Positions 1 to 7,724 are shown, counted from the stretch's first letter. The stretch: DNA of 40,471 nt from Microcaldota archaeon (GCA_016212395.1 JACRGF010000065.1:1-40471), one strand, 5' to 3'. A program made the numbers and translations. Notes: a model not told the origin generated them from the letters alone.

Positions 1-131
1 TCATGGGAACTCTCAGAAACCAGAAAGGAGCAGGAATCTACGAAGTGCTTGCATCAATGGTTGCGACTTGGAACTTGCAGGGAATCAACCCGCAGGTTGC
101 GTTAATTGCTGCAATGCGAGGGAGCAGCTAA
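1..131 (+). CDS. C-terminal fragment of an unidentified protein (possibly a transposase tail)
   Basis: An open frame runs in from the left edge (codons in phase with base 3) and stops with TAA at 129-131. About 42 residues are visible, including RNQKGAGIYEVLASMVATW and then a short helix. The shape (basic start, a KGA.IYE.LAS..ATW..QG.NP pattern, abrupt end) reminds me of the C-terminal tail of some DDE transposases, but this comes from memory of the family and no catalytic residues are in view. It could equally be the end of another helical protein. The gene is cut by the window edge, so intactness cannot be judged. Confidence 0.35.
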   Translation, partial: MGTLRNQKGAGIYEVLASMVATWNLQGINPQVALIAAMRGSS

Positions 132-153
132 ACACTTACAATAAACCCACCTG

Positions 154-161
154 TTTTTATA
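154..161 (+). promoter_or_regulatory. TATA box for the 188-aa ORF
   Basis: TTTTTATA lies about 23-30 nt before the ATG at 184, with no Shine-Dalgarno sequence between. This is the geometry of an archaeal promoter driving a leaderless mRNA. Confidence 0.4.
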
Positions 162-183
162 CCACTTCCGCCAAAATACTATT

Positions 184-750
184 ATGGCTCACGTTCAAAG
201 ACCAGTGCCGCAAGCTCGCCAAGCGCCAGCGCAAGAAGCTCCACCTGCATTCATAAACCCTCATTTTGCGAAAGCGCACGAGATACTGGCTAAGGTTAGC
301 AATTCCGCTCCAGAAACTCAGCCGTTTTCGCCTAATCGTTTTTTAAAAAGGTCGCGCGTGCTCGTCTTGTGCATTAATTCAGTAAATCCAAAATGCGTGG
401 GTTCAGCCAGTGATTTAAACTCCCTGCTTTCACTCAAAGTCAATTTCGTAAGTTTGCATGCCCTGCCGTTTGATAAAACTCCTGAATACATTAGCTTCAT
501 CAAGGCGCAAAAAATAAATATAGTAATCCTATTCTGCGATTCTCCTGCTCAAGCACGCGAGTTCATCGCGCAAGCGAGAAAAGCGTCTCCTTCGACTCGC
601 TTTGCCGTAGCGTGCCACTTTTCTGACGCTAACGCTTCCGAGTTTGCGCAAATTGCCGATTGCGTGATCGTTCCACCTTTCTACGTTTCTGCGTTGTACG
701 CTCAACTAGACGGCATCCTTGCGCGCCCTCCGAAAACCGCGACACGCTGA
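184..750 (+). CDS. Hypothetical protein with a receiver-like alpha/beta fold
   Basis: 188 aa. The first ~55 residues are Pro/Ala/Gln-rich and probably disordered (VPQARQAPAQEAPPA). From about residue 56 there are alternating strands and helices: a core strand RVLVLCI, a second strand VNFVSLHAL, a third NIVILFC, a fourth RFAVACHF and a last CVIVPPFYVSALYAQL. The order resembles a CheY-like receiver or another flavodoxin-like fold. The usual acidic pocket and the conserved phospho-acceptor Asp followed by Lys are not evident, so a degenerate receiver or unrelated Rossmann-like domain is most that can be said. The start ATG follows a TATA box at leaderless spacing. It precedes tRNA-Thr on the same strand. 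Confidence 0.6.
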   Translation: MAHVQRPVPQARQAPAQEAPPAFINPHFAKAHEILAKVSNSAPETQPFSPNRFLKRSRVLVLCINSVNPKCVGSASDLNSLLSLKVNFVSLHALPFDKTPEYISFIKAQKINIVILFCDSPAQAREFIAQARKASPSTRFAVACHFSDANASEFAQIADCVIVPPFYVSALYAQLDGILARPPKTATR

Positions 751-760
751 AACCACTGCA

Positions 761-768
761 TATAAAAC
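761..768 (+). promoter_or_regulatory. TATA box of tRNA-Thr(TGT)
   Basis: TATAAAAC begins 33 nt before the first base of the tRNA, a usual distance for an archaeal tRNA promoter that starts a few bases upstream of the mature 5' end. Confidence 0.55.
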
Positions 769-793
769 GTTTTTTTCGCTAATTATCCACATT

Positions 794-1053
794 GCCTCTG
801 TAGCTCAGTGGTAGAGCGGCTGTTTTGTAACCTTTTTTTCTTTCTTTTCTCGTTGAAAAGAAAGAAAAAAACGTTAACGAAAAAAAGAAAGAAAAAGGAA
901 AAAGCGTTAACGAGGCAGATAAACAGCAGGTCAGGAGTTCAATCCGCCCCTTTTCTTTCTTTTCCTCGCTGGAAAAGAAAGAAAAGGTGCAGGGTGCCCC
1001 AAAAGAAAGAAAAAACAGGTGCATCACACGGCGTGAAAACCTCCTCAGAGGCT
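794..1053 (+). tRNA. tRNA-Thr (anticodon TGT) with two introns
   Basis: Splicing gives a fully paired cloverleaf. The acceptor GCCTCTG (794-800) pairs with CAGAGGC (1046-1052), and the discriminator is T1053. The D-arm is GCTC/GAGC, the anticodon stem GCTGT/ACAGC with loop TTTGTAA, and the T-stem AGGAG/CTCCT with loop TTCAATC. Intron 1 (about 830-921, 92 nt) sits at the canonical 37/38 site. Intron 2 (about 945-1040, 96 nt) interrupts the T-arm around 59/60 to 60/61, shiftable by one base. Both introns contain a pyrimidine/purine hairpin of the form CTTTC...GAAAG and a second purine tract. CCA is not encoded. A tRNA finder without non-canonical intron support would probably miss this gene, because the continuous T-arm is absent. 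Confidence 0.9.
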
Positions 1054-1061
1054 TTTTTTTT
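1053..1061 (+). terminator. Poly-T terminator after tRNA-Thr(TGT)
   Basis: Nine T residues begin at the discriminator base, consistent with archaeal RNA polymerase termination. Confidence 0.5.
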
Positions 1062-1200
1062 GTTTTGAAGTTTAGGAGTTTTGTAGTTTAGAGGTTTAGG
1101 GGTTTTGAGTTTTGAATAGTTTCGACTGGTTTTGTTTCGGGGTTTCGACTTGTTTTGGTTTGTTTTGTCTATGTAGTTTGGTTTCGCGGTTTTTTTGTGG
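1062..1200 (+). repeat. TTTTG-rich degenerate intergenic repeat
   Basis: The spacer is built from variants of gttttgaagtttaggag and ttttgactcg-like words. It is almost free of C on the plus strand except in TTTCGAC variants. Similar stretches occur at about 2780-2870, 7880-7970, 10863-10945, 18110-18160, 23940-24000, 24300-24350, 25975-26035 and 34905-35050. No convincing coding frame is seen. Confidence 0.6.
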
Positions 1201-1261
1201 AACGTTTTTTAATGTTGCAGAGTGAATTCTTGCAAATCCTTTTTATGGAGGTTGTTTGTTT

Positions 1262-1720
1262 ATGGCGGATGTTGGAGAAATCGTTTTCAATGCGAAGTAC
1301 GGCAATTGGATCAGCGTCAAGAAAATGGCTATTGATTCCGAGGACAAGCCTGCCGAGGTTGTTTACAAGCTGAGTTCAATTAATGACGTGATTAACAGGA
1401 AGGGTTTCGAGTTTGCAGGCGTTAAAACCGACGTTATCGACGCGTTCGCTGCTGACTTGACGAAGGGAAAGCGCACTGGCTACGCGAACTTGGCTGAAGT
1501 GTTCGGCTCTCTAAAGCCTTCTGAGGTTGACGAGAAGCTGAAGCAGGCAGTAAGCGAGGAAATAATTCTTCCTCTCGCGCGTGCTTACTTCGTGCGCAGA
1601 ATAGTTGAGTCGCTCGGCTACCCCGTCATTCCAAGCTGTGAACTGCTTCAAAAAATATATCCAGACTTAAAGTTTCCAAAGCCAAAAGGCAACTTCGGAG
1701 GAAAAAAGAAACAACAGTAA
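1262..1720 (+). CDS. Conserved-looking archaeal protein, possibly DUF2666 family
   Basis: 152 aa from the ATG at 1262. That start is chosen because GGAGG at 1247-1251 lies 10 nt upstream; the ORF-track start at 1256 is a TTG inside that spacer. The N-terminus (GEIVFNAKYGNWISVKKMA) is a two-strand unit with a Trp, and the remainder is mainly helical. The C-terminal tail is Lys/Gly-rich and probably unstructured (GNFGGKKKQQ), suggesting nucleic-acid or ribosome contact. The N-terminal pattern recalls DUF2666, an uncharacterised archaeal family; this is a memory-based match needing a profile search. It is followed by a 38-bp tandem repeat and the HypA-like gene on the same strand. No function is assigned. 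Confidence 0.6.
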   Translation: MADVGEIVFNAKYGNWISVKKMAIDSEDKPAEVVYKLSSINDVINRKGFEFAGVKTDVIDAFAADLTKGKRTGYANLAEVFGSLKPSEVDEKLKQAVSEEIILPLARAYFVRRIVESLGYPVIPSCELLQKIYPDLKFPKPKGNFGGKKKQQ

Positions 1721-1740
1721 TTTCTGTTCTGAAGACAGAC

Positions 1741-1838
1741 AACTGGAAACTGTGAACGAGTGTTCTGCAAAACTTCAAAACTGGAAACTGCGAACGAAGA
1801 GCCTGTGAAACTTCAAAACTGGAAACAGTGAACGAGAG
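1741..1838 (+). repeat. 38-bp tandem repeat, 2.6 copies
   Basis: Units start at 1741, 1779 and 1817, each with AACTGGAAAC followed by (T/A)G(T/C)GAACGA. The first two are exactly 38 bp and both end with AACTTCAA after a variable middle. The third stops after 22 bp, ten bases before the HypA-like start codon. The AACTGGAAAC word also occurs, slightly changed, in the D-loop intron of tRNA-Leu (about 10655). Confidence 0.8.
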
Positions 1839-1847
1839 TGACGCGTT

Positions 1848-2117
1848 ATGCACGAGTATGCTGTTGCGAGCAAGGTGCTCTCTGAATTGGTTGCTGAAGC
1901 TAGAAAGCACAAGGCAAAGAAGCTGGTTGGCGCTAAAATTCGCTTGGCGCGCGATTTAACAGACCATGTGTCCCCAGAAGCATTTCAATCATTACTCTCC
2001 CAGTTGCTGCTTGCGACAGACTCTTTCGTTAAAAACGCGAAGTTCAAGGTAGAAAAAGACGAAAAAGGCGAATTAAAGGAAGGGCAATTCTGCATTTTAG
2101 AAATAGACGTAGAATAG
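1848..2117 (+). CDS. HypA-like protein lacking the zinc ribbon
   Basis: 89 aa starting MHEYAVASKVLSEL, the hallmark N-terminus of HypA/HybF nickel chaperones, in which the N-terminal Met-His-Glu binds nickel. A strand GAKIRLARDL and a helix SPEAFQSLLSQLL follow, as in HypA. Full-length HypA (about 110-120 aa) continues into a Cys4 zinc domain. Here the middle segment instead ends after a strand (FCILEIDVE) with a single Cys, so the zinc domain is absent. No hydrogenase or other hyp gene is nearby. It may be a repurposed HypA fold or a truncated chaperone. It lies directly after the 38-bp tandem repeat, with no strong ribosome binding site. Confidence 0.65.
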   Translation: MHEYAVASKVLSELVAEARKHKAKKLVGAKIRLARDLTDHVSPEAFQSLLSQLLLATDSFVKNAKFKVEKDEKGELKEGQFCILEIDVE

Positions 2118-2219
2118 TCTTTTAATTATTAATCTGCGTTTTTATGCAAATAGTTTTTTCCAGCAAGCAGTCTAGATATAATTGTAACGTTCCTAGTCCT
2201 CACAATTTCTAACTTTCTC

Positions 2220-2702
2220 TTAGAATTTGTTTTTTAGTATTTTTGCTGGCACTCCTGCTGCGAACGCGTTTGCAGGCACGTCTTTGTTCACTAGCGAAAA
2301 TGCTGCAACTGTTGCATTATCCCTTATTTTTACGCCTGGCAGGATTAGGCAGTTTGAGCCTATCAGCACATTTTTGCCTATCTGCACTCTTCCTTTTTTC
2401 CAAGATTTTATTAGAAATTCGTGTGTTAGTATTGTTGTGTTGTAGCCTATGAGGCTGTTGTCGCCTATTTCTATTAGTTCTGGGTAGAAAATGTCTAGTG
2501 TTGCTCCTAGGGCGATTGCAGTGTTTTTGCCTATTTTTGCTCCGACTAGTCTGTAGAGAAAGTTTTTCAGGTGGAGAGAGGGCAGGTAGCGTGCGAGGTA
2601 TATTATTTTGAAGTTGATTATCGTGCGCAGTGGGTTTCTTATTCTTGCCCATTGCCAGAGCGAGTTTCTTTCTTTTGCCGGGTATTCTTGGAGTTCGCGC
2701 AT
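2220..2702 (-). CDS. Hexapeptide-repeat (LbetaH) O-acyltransferase
   Basis: 160 aa. The N-terminal ~50 residues are helical and basic. Then come left-handed beta-helix hexapeptides: VGAKIGKNTAIALGATL, IEIGDNSLIGYNT, VQIGKNVLIGSNCLILPGVKI, and the closing DVPANAFAAGVPAKIL typical of the maltose/galactoside O-acetyltransferase (WbbJ-like) group. A catalytic His is visible in TILTHEF. Such enzymes transfer acetyl groups to sugars. It stands alone between the HypA-like gene and the TTTTG-rich spacer, well away from the main glycan cluster. The ATG at 2702 has no clear Shine-Dalgarno; an A/T-rich TTTTTTATTTT box lies about 25 nt upstream on the minus strand, suggesting a leaderless message. Confidence 0.8.
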   Translation of the reverse strand: MRELQEYPAKERNSLWQWARIRNPLRTIINFKIIYLARYLPSLHLKNFLYRLVGAKIGKNTAIALGATLDIFYPELIEIGDNSLIGYNTTILTHEFLIKSWKKGRVQIGKNVLIGSNCLILPGVKIRDNATVAAFSLVNKDVPANAFAAGVPAKILKNKF

Positions 2703-2953
2703 ACGCTTGTTTGCTTGGAGGGATTGAAAATAAAAAACGTTGGGTGGCGCGCAATTCCATTAAAAATGTTGGGTGGTTGAATTGAAGTTTAGAAGTTTTG
2801 GAAGTTTAGGAGTTTTGGTTAAGCAGTTTTGGAGTTTTGTAGTTGTTTTGACTCGTTTCGAGTTGGTTTTGGTTGCGTGTTTTTTGTTTGGCGTTTTGCA
2901 TTTTTTTTTATGTTTTTGTTTGTTGTTCGTGTGCGTTTGGCAGGTGGGTTTGC
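2703..2953. other. Spacer with a short direct repeat and TTTTG-rich sequence
   Basis: The divergent spacer between the acyltransferase and the membrane protein holds two copies of GTTGGGTGG (about 2739 and 2769), a run of the TTTTG-rich repeat (about 2780-2880), and T-rich sequence running into a good ribosome binding site for the next gene. No gene is supported here. Confidence 0.5.
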
Positions 2954-3496
2954 ATGAATGAAATTGTTTTTGCTCAAACTGTTGAGTTGGTTGCTATTGT
3001 TGCATCCATTCAGTTGTGCTTGTTCGTGTTTTGGCTATGGAAGCGTTTTGATGATTTCAAGAAACTCTTGGTGCCTGTTTTCTTGTTTTTCGTGTTCGGT
3101 GCTGCTGATGCGCTCGTTACTATTTCCAACAATGTTTTTTCTGTGCGCGAGGGCAATCCTTACGCGCGTGTTTTCATCGAGTGGGGTGGTTGGAAGGGCT
3201 ATGTTTTTTTGACTGTATTGTGGGTTTGCTTGTGGGCTTTCGCTGCGCTCGCGTTGTTGGAGTTGCGCGCTCGTGAAAAGAATGGAAGCAAGAAGGCGTT
3301 TTTTCTTTTCGCGTGCTTGGCTGAATTTTACGCTTTAGCAGTTGGCCACGCGTGGGGTTTTCTCTCGTGGTTTGGAGTTTTCTTGTTTAGTGGCGGGTTG
3401 GGGGAAAAACTAGCTTGTTTTGTTTTTGCCGGCGCGCTTTTCGCGTTAGTCCATTCGGCAATAGTTTTTGCTTTAAAGCGCGCCAGGCATGTTTAG
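2954..3496 (+). CDS. Five-helix membrane protein, possibly DUF5658-like
   Basis: 180 aa from the ATG at 2954, chosen because AGGTGG lies 6 nt upstream; the ORF-track start 27 codons earlier lies in spacer sequence. Hydrophobic segments lie at about 8-30, 38-58, 83-104, 115-150 and 155-173. Between helices 2 and 3 there is GAADALVTISNN...REGNPYARVFIE, a D..T....(R)E.NP.AR pattern like that of DUF5658 small membrane proteins, which have no known function. The C-terminus is basic (KRARH), presumably cytoplasmic. Its stop codon overlaps the stop of the convergent 55-aa zinc-finger gene by four bases. Confidence 0.65.
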   Translation: MNEIVFAQTVELVAIVASIQLCLFVFWLWKRFDDFKKLLVPVFLFFVFGAADALVTISNNVFSVREGNPYARVFIEWGGWKGYVFLTVLWVCLWAFAALALLELRAREKNGSKKAFFLFACLAEFYALAVGHAWGFLSWFGVFLFSGGLGEKLACFVFAGALFALVHSAIVFALKRARHV

Positions 3497-3660
3497 CGTT
3501 TGCCTTTCTTTTTCTTTTTTGCTGCGGGCTTTGCGCATGCTTTCGGCTCGCACTTATTGCACAAATGAGGATGCTTTTCGCTTCTCTTTACTCCGAACAC
3601 GTGCTTGCAAATCATTGCCCTCAAGCCTTTCAACGGAACACCGCATTTTTGGCATTTCAT
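3493..3660 (-). CDS. 55-aa zinc-finger protein (not in the ORF track)
   Basis: Reading the minus strand from the ATG at 3660 gives MKCQKCGVPLKGLRAMICKH, then VFGVKRSEKHPHLCNKCEPK and a Lys-rich tail KKKKKGKR. Cys pairs at residues 3/6 and 34/37 form two knuckles, with C18, H20, H30 and H32 as extra candidate ligands, so one or two zinc sites are possible. The start follows AAGGTGG seven bases upstream. The size, zinc knuckles and basic tail suggest a nucleic-acid or ribosome-binding mini-protein; that is inference. It was below the ORF-track length cut-off. It lies just downstream of purQ on the same strand (78 bp gap). Confidence 0.75.
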   Translation of the reverse strand: MKCQKCGVPLKGLRAMICKHVFGVKRSEKHPHLCNKCEPKACAKPAAKKKKKGKR

Positions 3661-3738
3661 AAACGACCACCTTGATAAACCAATTTGACGGGGGTATTAA
3701 TAAGCTTTTTCTATTTGCTTCGACGAGAATTTCTTTTT

Positions 3739-4608
3739 TCACTTTTTTTCTTCGAGGTAGCTTACGATGTTTTCGTACACTTTCATTCCTTCGCCGTTTT
3801 CTGGGTTTGGTTTTCCTTCTCGCTTGTTTTTTTCTTTTATTTTCGCCCAGCACGGGTGGTTTTCGAATAGTTGGAATGCTTCAGTGTGCGTCATGTGGCC
3901 AAACACCCTGCCAGTTGCGTCGCTCAATCCCGCGATCGCGTCTATTGAGCCGTTGGGGTTGAACGGGAATTCCTGTGTTGGCTCTAGCGTTTTAGGATGC
4001 GCGTACTGCAATAGCACGTTGTTTTCTTCGTGCAGTCGCGCGAGTATTCCTCTTCCTTCTTCTCCGCTTTGCCCGTATTCTGATGTTACAACAAATTTTC
4101 CTTCCCCGTGCCTTACTGGCGCGTAAATGTGTTCTATTCCTTTGAATGCAATGCATTTTGTCTTGGGGTTTACTTTGTGCTGCACCCAGCGCACTTCGTA
4201 CTTGTTCGAGTCGTTGAACGCGAGCGATGCGGATTGCTTGGAATAGTTGTCCCATCCCGGGAGCATCCCAAATTTCACCATTACTTGGAAACCGTTGCAT
4301 ATTCCGTAAACCACTCCGCCTTTGGCAATGAATTCCTGCATTGCTTCAAGGAATTTTTTTCCGCTTGTTTTTATTTTCGAGGAGCGGATGAGATTTGCGA
4401 GTGCTTGCGCGCTTCCAAGGTCGTCTCCAAACGAAAACCCGCCGGGGAAAGAAAAAACGTTATAGTCAAGCACGTTTACTTTTCCATTTATCACGTCGTT
4501 AATGTGGCGGATGGTGCTTTCAGCTCCAGCTCGCTCGAACGCCTTGCTCATTTCGCGCTCGCAGTTTATTCCGTAGCCTGTTATTACAAGTGATTTTACT
4601 TTATTCAC
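3739..4608 (-). CDS. purQ: Phosphoribosylformylglycinamidine synthase, glutaminase subunit
   Basis: 289 aa class I glutamine amidotransferase supplying ammonia to PurL in step 4 of purine synthesis. Visible features are the nucleophile elbow VYGICNGFQ with the catalytic Cys, the N-terminal strand SLVITGYGINCE, FPGGFSFGDDLGSAQ typical of PurQ, and the His/Glu end of the triad in MTHTEAF. PurQ from archaea and Gram-positives is usually about 220-230 aa; this longer version, ending HPCWAKIKEKNKREGK and a helical tail, resembles the ~260-290-aa type that accompanies large PurL. Translation starts with GTG at 4608, inside the last codons of purL (8-nt overlap), with AAGGAG 9 nt upstream, so expression is coupled to purL. 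Confidence 0.93.
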   Translation of the reverse strand: MNKVKSLVITGYGINCEREMSKAFERAGAESTIRHINDVINGKVNVLDYNVFSFPGGFSFGDDLGSAQALANLIRSSKIKTSGKKFLEAMQEFIAKGGVVYGICNGFQVMVKFGMLPGWDNYSKQSASLAFNDSNKYEVRWVQHKVNPKTKCIAFKGIEHIYAPVRHGEGKFVVTSEYGQSGEEGRGILARLHEENNVLLQYAHPKTLEPTQEFPFNPNGSIDAIAGLSDATGRVFGHMTHTEAFQLFENHPCWAKIKEKNKREGKPNPENGEGMKVYENIVSYLEEKK

Positions 4609-7600
4609 TGCATTCAGCTCCTTTTTCAGGCAAGTCGAATTTGAACGTCGTGCAGTACGCTTTGCGCAGTTCTTCTATCTTTGTTTTGCTTTCCTGCCCG
4701 TTCAAGCCTATTATTGCAAATTCTTTTTCGTTTGTTATTGTCCCGATTTCGCTTATTTTCGTTTTCGTTTTTTGCGCGAGTTCTTCGAATTTTTTCTTGT
4801 TTTTCGCGCTTACCGTCACCGCGAACCTGTTCTGCGTTTCTGTGAACAGGAGGAAGTCGCTTCTCGTTACTTCTTCTGTCTTGCGCATTTTGTTTAAGTC
4901 TATTTTCATTCCCAAGTTTCCTGCTATTGCTTTGAGCGCAAGAGCTGTTGCGATTCCTCCTTTTGAAGCGTAGATGCTTGATGCGAAGAGTTCTTTTTCA
5001 ATGCATTCGCTCACGAACTCGAATGTTTTTCTTGCTTCTTCAAAGCCTGCTTGCGGAGCGTTTTTTCCAACGAATTTTTCTCCGCGCAATTCGATTCCTT
5101 TAACTTCGTAGTATTGCGATGCGCCCAACTCTTTTTTCGCAGTTCCAATAACATACACGCCATCCCCCTCATTTTTCGCGTCTATTGTAACGCATTTCCT
5201 GTAATCTGGAATAGTGCATGTTGCTGTAATCAGTATCGTCGGAGGGACTGATATCCTCGTTTCTTTTCCATTCTCATCCTTAAACACTGCGTCGTTTTTC
5301 ATGCTGTCTTTTCCTGAAGTGAGCGGCGTGTTGAATGCTATTGCATAATCGTGCACTGCTTTTGCTATTTGCACGAGTTGCGCGAGCTTGTATTTTCCGT
5401 CCGGGTTGCGTTCGGAGTATTCACTGTCTGGAGTGCAGAAGTTGTCGCACACTGACCAGTAGTGATTGTTGTCTTTCTTGAGTTGTGGCAGCCTGCCTCC
5501 GAGTGCTATTATTTTTCCTACTGCGTCGTTGAACGCGCTCGCGCCTGACGCGTAGGCGTCATTGTCTGCGTATTTAGGGAATGCTCCTTGCGCTACTGCG
5601 AGCGCTTCGTGCGTGTTGAGCTCAATTGGCTTTATTACTGTTGCTGGAGCGCACGCGCTTCCGTATACTCCGCAAAGCGGTTTTATTATCGTCCCGCCTT
5701 TTACTCCGTCGTCTTTCTGGCGGAGCGTCCATTCCTTGCTTGCAACGTCCGGAGCTGAAAGCACCTTGCATGTTTCTTTCGCCAAGTCTGCTGGCTCTTC
5801 GAATTCCGGTTCTTCGAATGAAGGCTTCCTCCATTCCGCGCTCATTTTCTTTTTTGGGACTCCGTAGTGGAGGAATTTCATTTCAAGCAGGCACACTTTT
5901 TTTTCGTTGTATTCCACGTCCAGGTACCCTGAGTTGTTGAATTCGCCTATTGCTGTTATTTCAACGTCGCGTTCGCTTGCGAGCTGCTGTAATTCCTGCA
6001 AGTGTTTTTTTTCTATTGCAAGGCTCATTCTTTCCTGTGATTCTGAAATGAATATTTCCCATGGCTTGAGCCCTGGGTATTTGAGCGGCACGCGTTCGAG
6101 TTGCACTTTCACTCCGTTGCTTTGCTGTGCCATTTCCCCGAGCGAAGACGACAAGCCGCCTGCTCCATTGTCTGTTATTGCTTTTATGAGCCCTTTGTCT
6201 CTTGCTTCGATTATGAAGTCGAGCATTATTTTTTGGGTTATGGGGTCGCCTATTTGGACTGCTGTTGCAGGAGTTCCTTCTTTTCTTTCTTCACTAGACA
6301 TTGTTGCTCCGTGAATGCCGTCTTTCCCAACTCTCCCGCCTGCCATTACTGCCAAGTCTCCTGGCTCTATTGTTTTCGTGTACGACGGCTTGCCTGCAAT
6401 TGTTTCAGGCATGAGCCCTCCTGTTCCGCAGTAGACGAGCGGTTTTCCCATGAACCTATCGTCGAACGTCATGCCTCCCAAGAGCGTTGGAATGCCGCAC
6501 TTGTTTCCGCCGTCTTTCACTCCTGAAATTACTCCGTCGTGGATTATTCTCGGGTGGAGTGTTTTCGGAGGGAGTTTTCCTTTGTAGAACGGGTTTGCGA
6601 AGCAGTAGTAGAACGTGTTGAACCAGCATTCTGCACCTCCCATTCCAGTGCCTGCCGGGTCCCTGTTGTTCCCGACTATGCCTGTGAGCGCGCCTCCGTA
6701 CGGGTCGAGTGCAGAAGGGGAATTGTGCGTTTCTACTTTCAGCGCGAACAGCAATTCTTTGTTGAAGCGCGTTACTCCTGCGTTGTCTTTGAACACGCTC
6801 ACGAGCCAGTTGCATTCCGCGTCGTCGAGTTTTTCGGATATTTTTTTCGTCGCTCCTGAAATGAACGTTTTGAAAAGCCCGTCTATCACTATCGTCTCGT
6901 TTTTTTCAACGTCCGTGAACGCTATTTCCGCGTTGAATTCTTTGTGCTTGCAGTGTTCGCTCCACGTTTGCGCGAGCACTTCAATCTCGCAGTCCGTGGC
7001 GGCTGCAGGCAATCCTTCCGCGCTTCTCTTGTTTTTCGTTTCTTCGCTTTCAAAGTATTTTTTTATCGCCTTCATTTCGTTCAAGTTGAGCGCAAGCACT
7101 CTCTCCCTGCTCAACTGCATTAATTCCTCGTCGCTCATTTTCTGCAAGTTGAATTCTTTCACTTCTATCTTCTGTTCTCCTTCAACTTTCGGAACTCGTT
7201 TTCCAATAATTTTTCCTTTTTTTGCTTCTTCTGCAGTAATTACTTCAAATCTTTCGATGAGCGTGTTTCCGAGTATTCCGCAGATTTTTTCGATTTGTTC
7301 GCGCGTGAGCTTGTTTCCAGTGAATAAGTATTGTGTTGAAGTGTAAAATTTTTCTTCTTCAGCGAGTTTTCTTCCGAGCGTGAATTCTGCCTGCATTTTA
7401 GCGGTTTTTCCGACTGCGTCAGTCACTCCTGGCAGGAAGCTTTTTTCAATCAGAACGTCGAATTTTACTCTGTATTTTTGCGTGAACGGCTCGTTTATCG
7501 TAAAGTTTTCAAGCACTTTGTCGGTGAGCGCTTCTTCAGCTATTTTTTTGAGTTCGCTTTCGTTCAACTGTGCTGTTGCAGTGAATACTTTAATCGTTTG

Positions 7601-7693
7601 CACGCGCTCTGCTTCGATTGCGAGAAAGTTTTTTATCTTGTTTTTCAGCGCGTTTTCTTCCTGCACGCCTACTTCAATCCTGTTCACGTTCAT
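4601..7693 (-). CDS. purL: Phosphoribosylformylglycinamidine synthase, large PurL with PurS-like N-terminus
   Basis: 1030 aa from the ATG at 7693. The longer ORF-track frame to 8077 reads back through tRNA-Thr(GGT) and is rejected. The enzyme makes FGAM from FGAR, ATP and glutamine-derived ammonia. Residues ~1-190 contain two PurS-like segments (VNRIEVGVQEENAL; YRVKFDVLIEKSFLPGVTD). A linker then leads to the AIRS-like catalytic core with WSEHCKH (about residue 243), HNSPSALDPYGGA, GNNRDPAGTGMGG and DNGAGGLSSSLGEM, and a second half with GKDSMKND. At about 1000 residues it is intermediate between small bacterial PurL (~740 aa, separate PurS) and the ~1300-aa fused enzyme, hence the separate PurQ downstream. 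An A/T-rich box lies against the tRNA 3' end, so it may share the tRNA transcript. Confidence 0.95.
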   Translation of the reverse strand: MNVNRIEVGVQEENALKNKIKNFLAIEAERVQTIKVFTATAQLNESELKKIAEEALTDKVLENFTINEPFTQKYRVKFDVLIEKSFLPGVTDAVGKTAKMQAEFTLGRKLAEEEKFYTSTQYLFTGNKLTREQIEKICGILGNTLIERFEVITAEEAKKGKIIGKRVPKVEGEQKIEVKEFNLQKMSDEELMQLSRERVLALNLNEMKAIKKYFESEETKNKRSAEGLPAAATDCEIEVLAQTWSEHCKHKEFNAEIAFTDVEKNETIVIDGLFKTFISGATKKISEKLDDAECNWLVSVFKDNAGVTRFNKELLFALKVETHNSPSALDPYGGALTGIVGNNRDPAGTGMGGAECWFNTFYYCFANPFYKGKLPPKTLHPRIIHDGVISGVKDGGNKCGIPTLLGGMTFDDRFMGKPLVYCGTGGLMPETIAGKPSYTKTIEPGDLAVMAGGRVGKDGIHGATMSSEERKEGTPATAVQIGDPITQKIMLDFIIEARDKGLIKAITDNGAGGLSSSLGEMAQQSNGVKVQLERVPLKYPGLKPWEIFISESQERMSLAIEKKHLQELQQLASERDVEITAIGEFNNSGYLDVEYNEKKVCLLEMKFLHYGVPKKKMSAEWRKPSFEEPEFEEPADLAKETCKVLSAPDVASKEWTLRQKDDGVKGGTIIKPLCGVYGSACAPATVIKPIELNTHEALAVAQGAFPKYADNDAYASGASAFNDAVGKIIALGGRLPQLKKDNNHYWSVCDNFCTPDSEYSERNPDGKYKLAQLVQIAKAVHDYAIAFNTPLTSGKDSMKNDAVFKDENGKETRISVPPTILITATCTIPDYRKCVTIDAKNEGDGVYVIGTAKKELGASQYYEVKGIELRGEKFVGKNAPQAGFEEARKTFEFVSECIEKELFASSIYASKGGIATALALKAIAGNLGMKIDLNKMRKTEEVTRSDFLLFTETQNRFAVTVSAKNKKKFEELAQKTKTKISEIGTITNEKEFAIIGLNGQESKTKIEELRKAYCTTFKFDLPEKGAECSE

Positions 7694-7724
7694 GCCTTCC
7701 ACTCTATAGCCCCTATTTTTTTTA

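Noticed and set aside
779-1068. ORFs on both strands (82 and 86 aa) at 779-1068
   Set aside because: They read through the two tRNA-Thr(TGT) introns and are Phe/Lys/Ser low-complexity products of the CTTTC/GAAAG tracts.
4108-4593. 161-aa plus-strand ORF opposite purQ, and similar antisense ORFs opposite purL, purA, DP2 and glyS
   Set aside because: These are shadow frames of strongly biased coding genes, without promoters, ribosome binding sites or recognisable domains.
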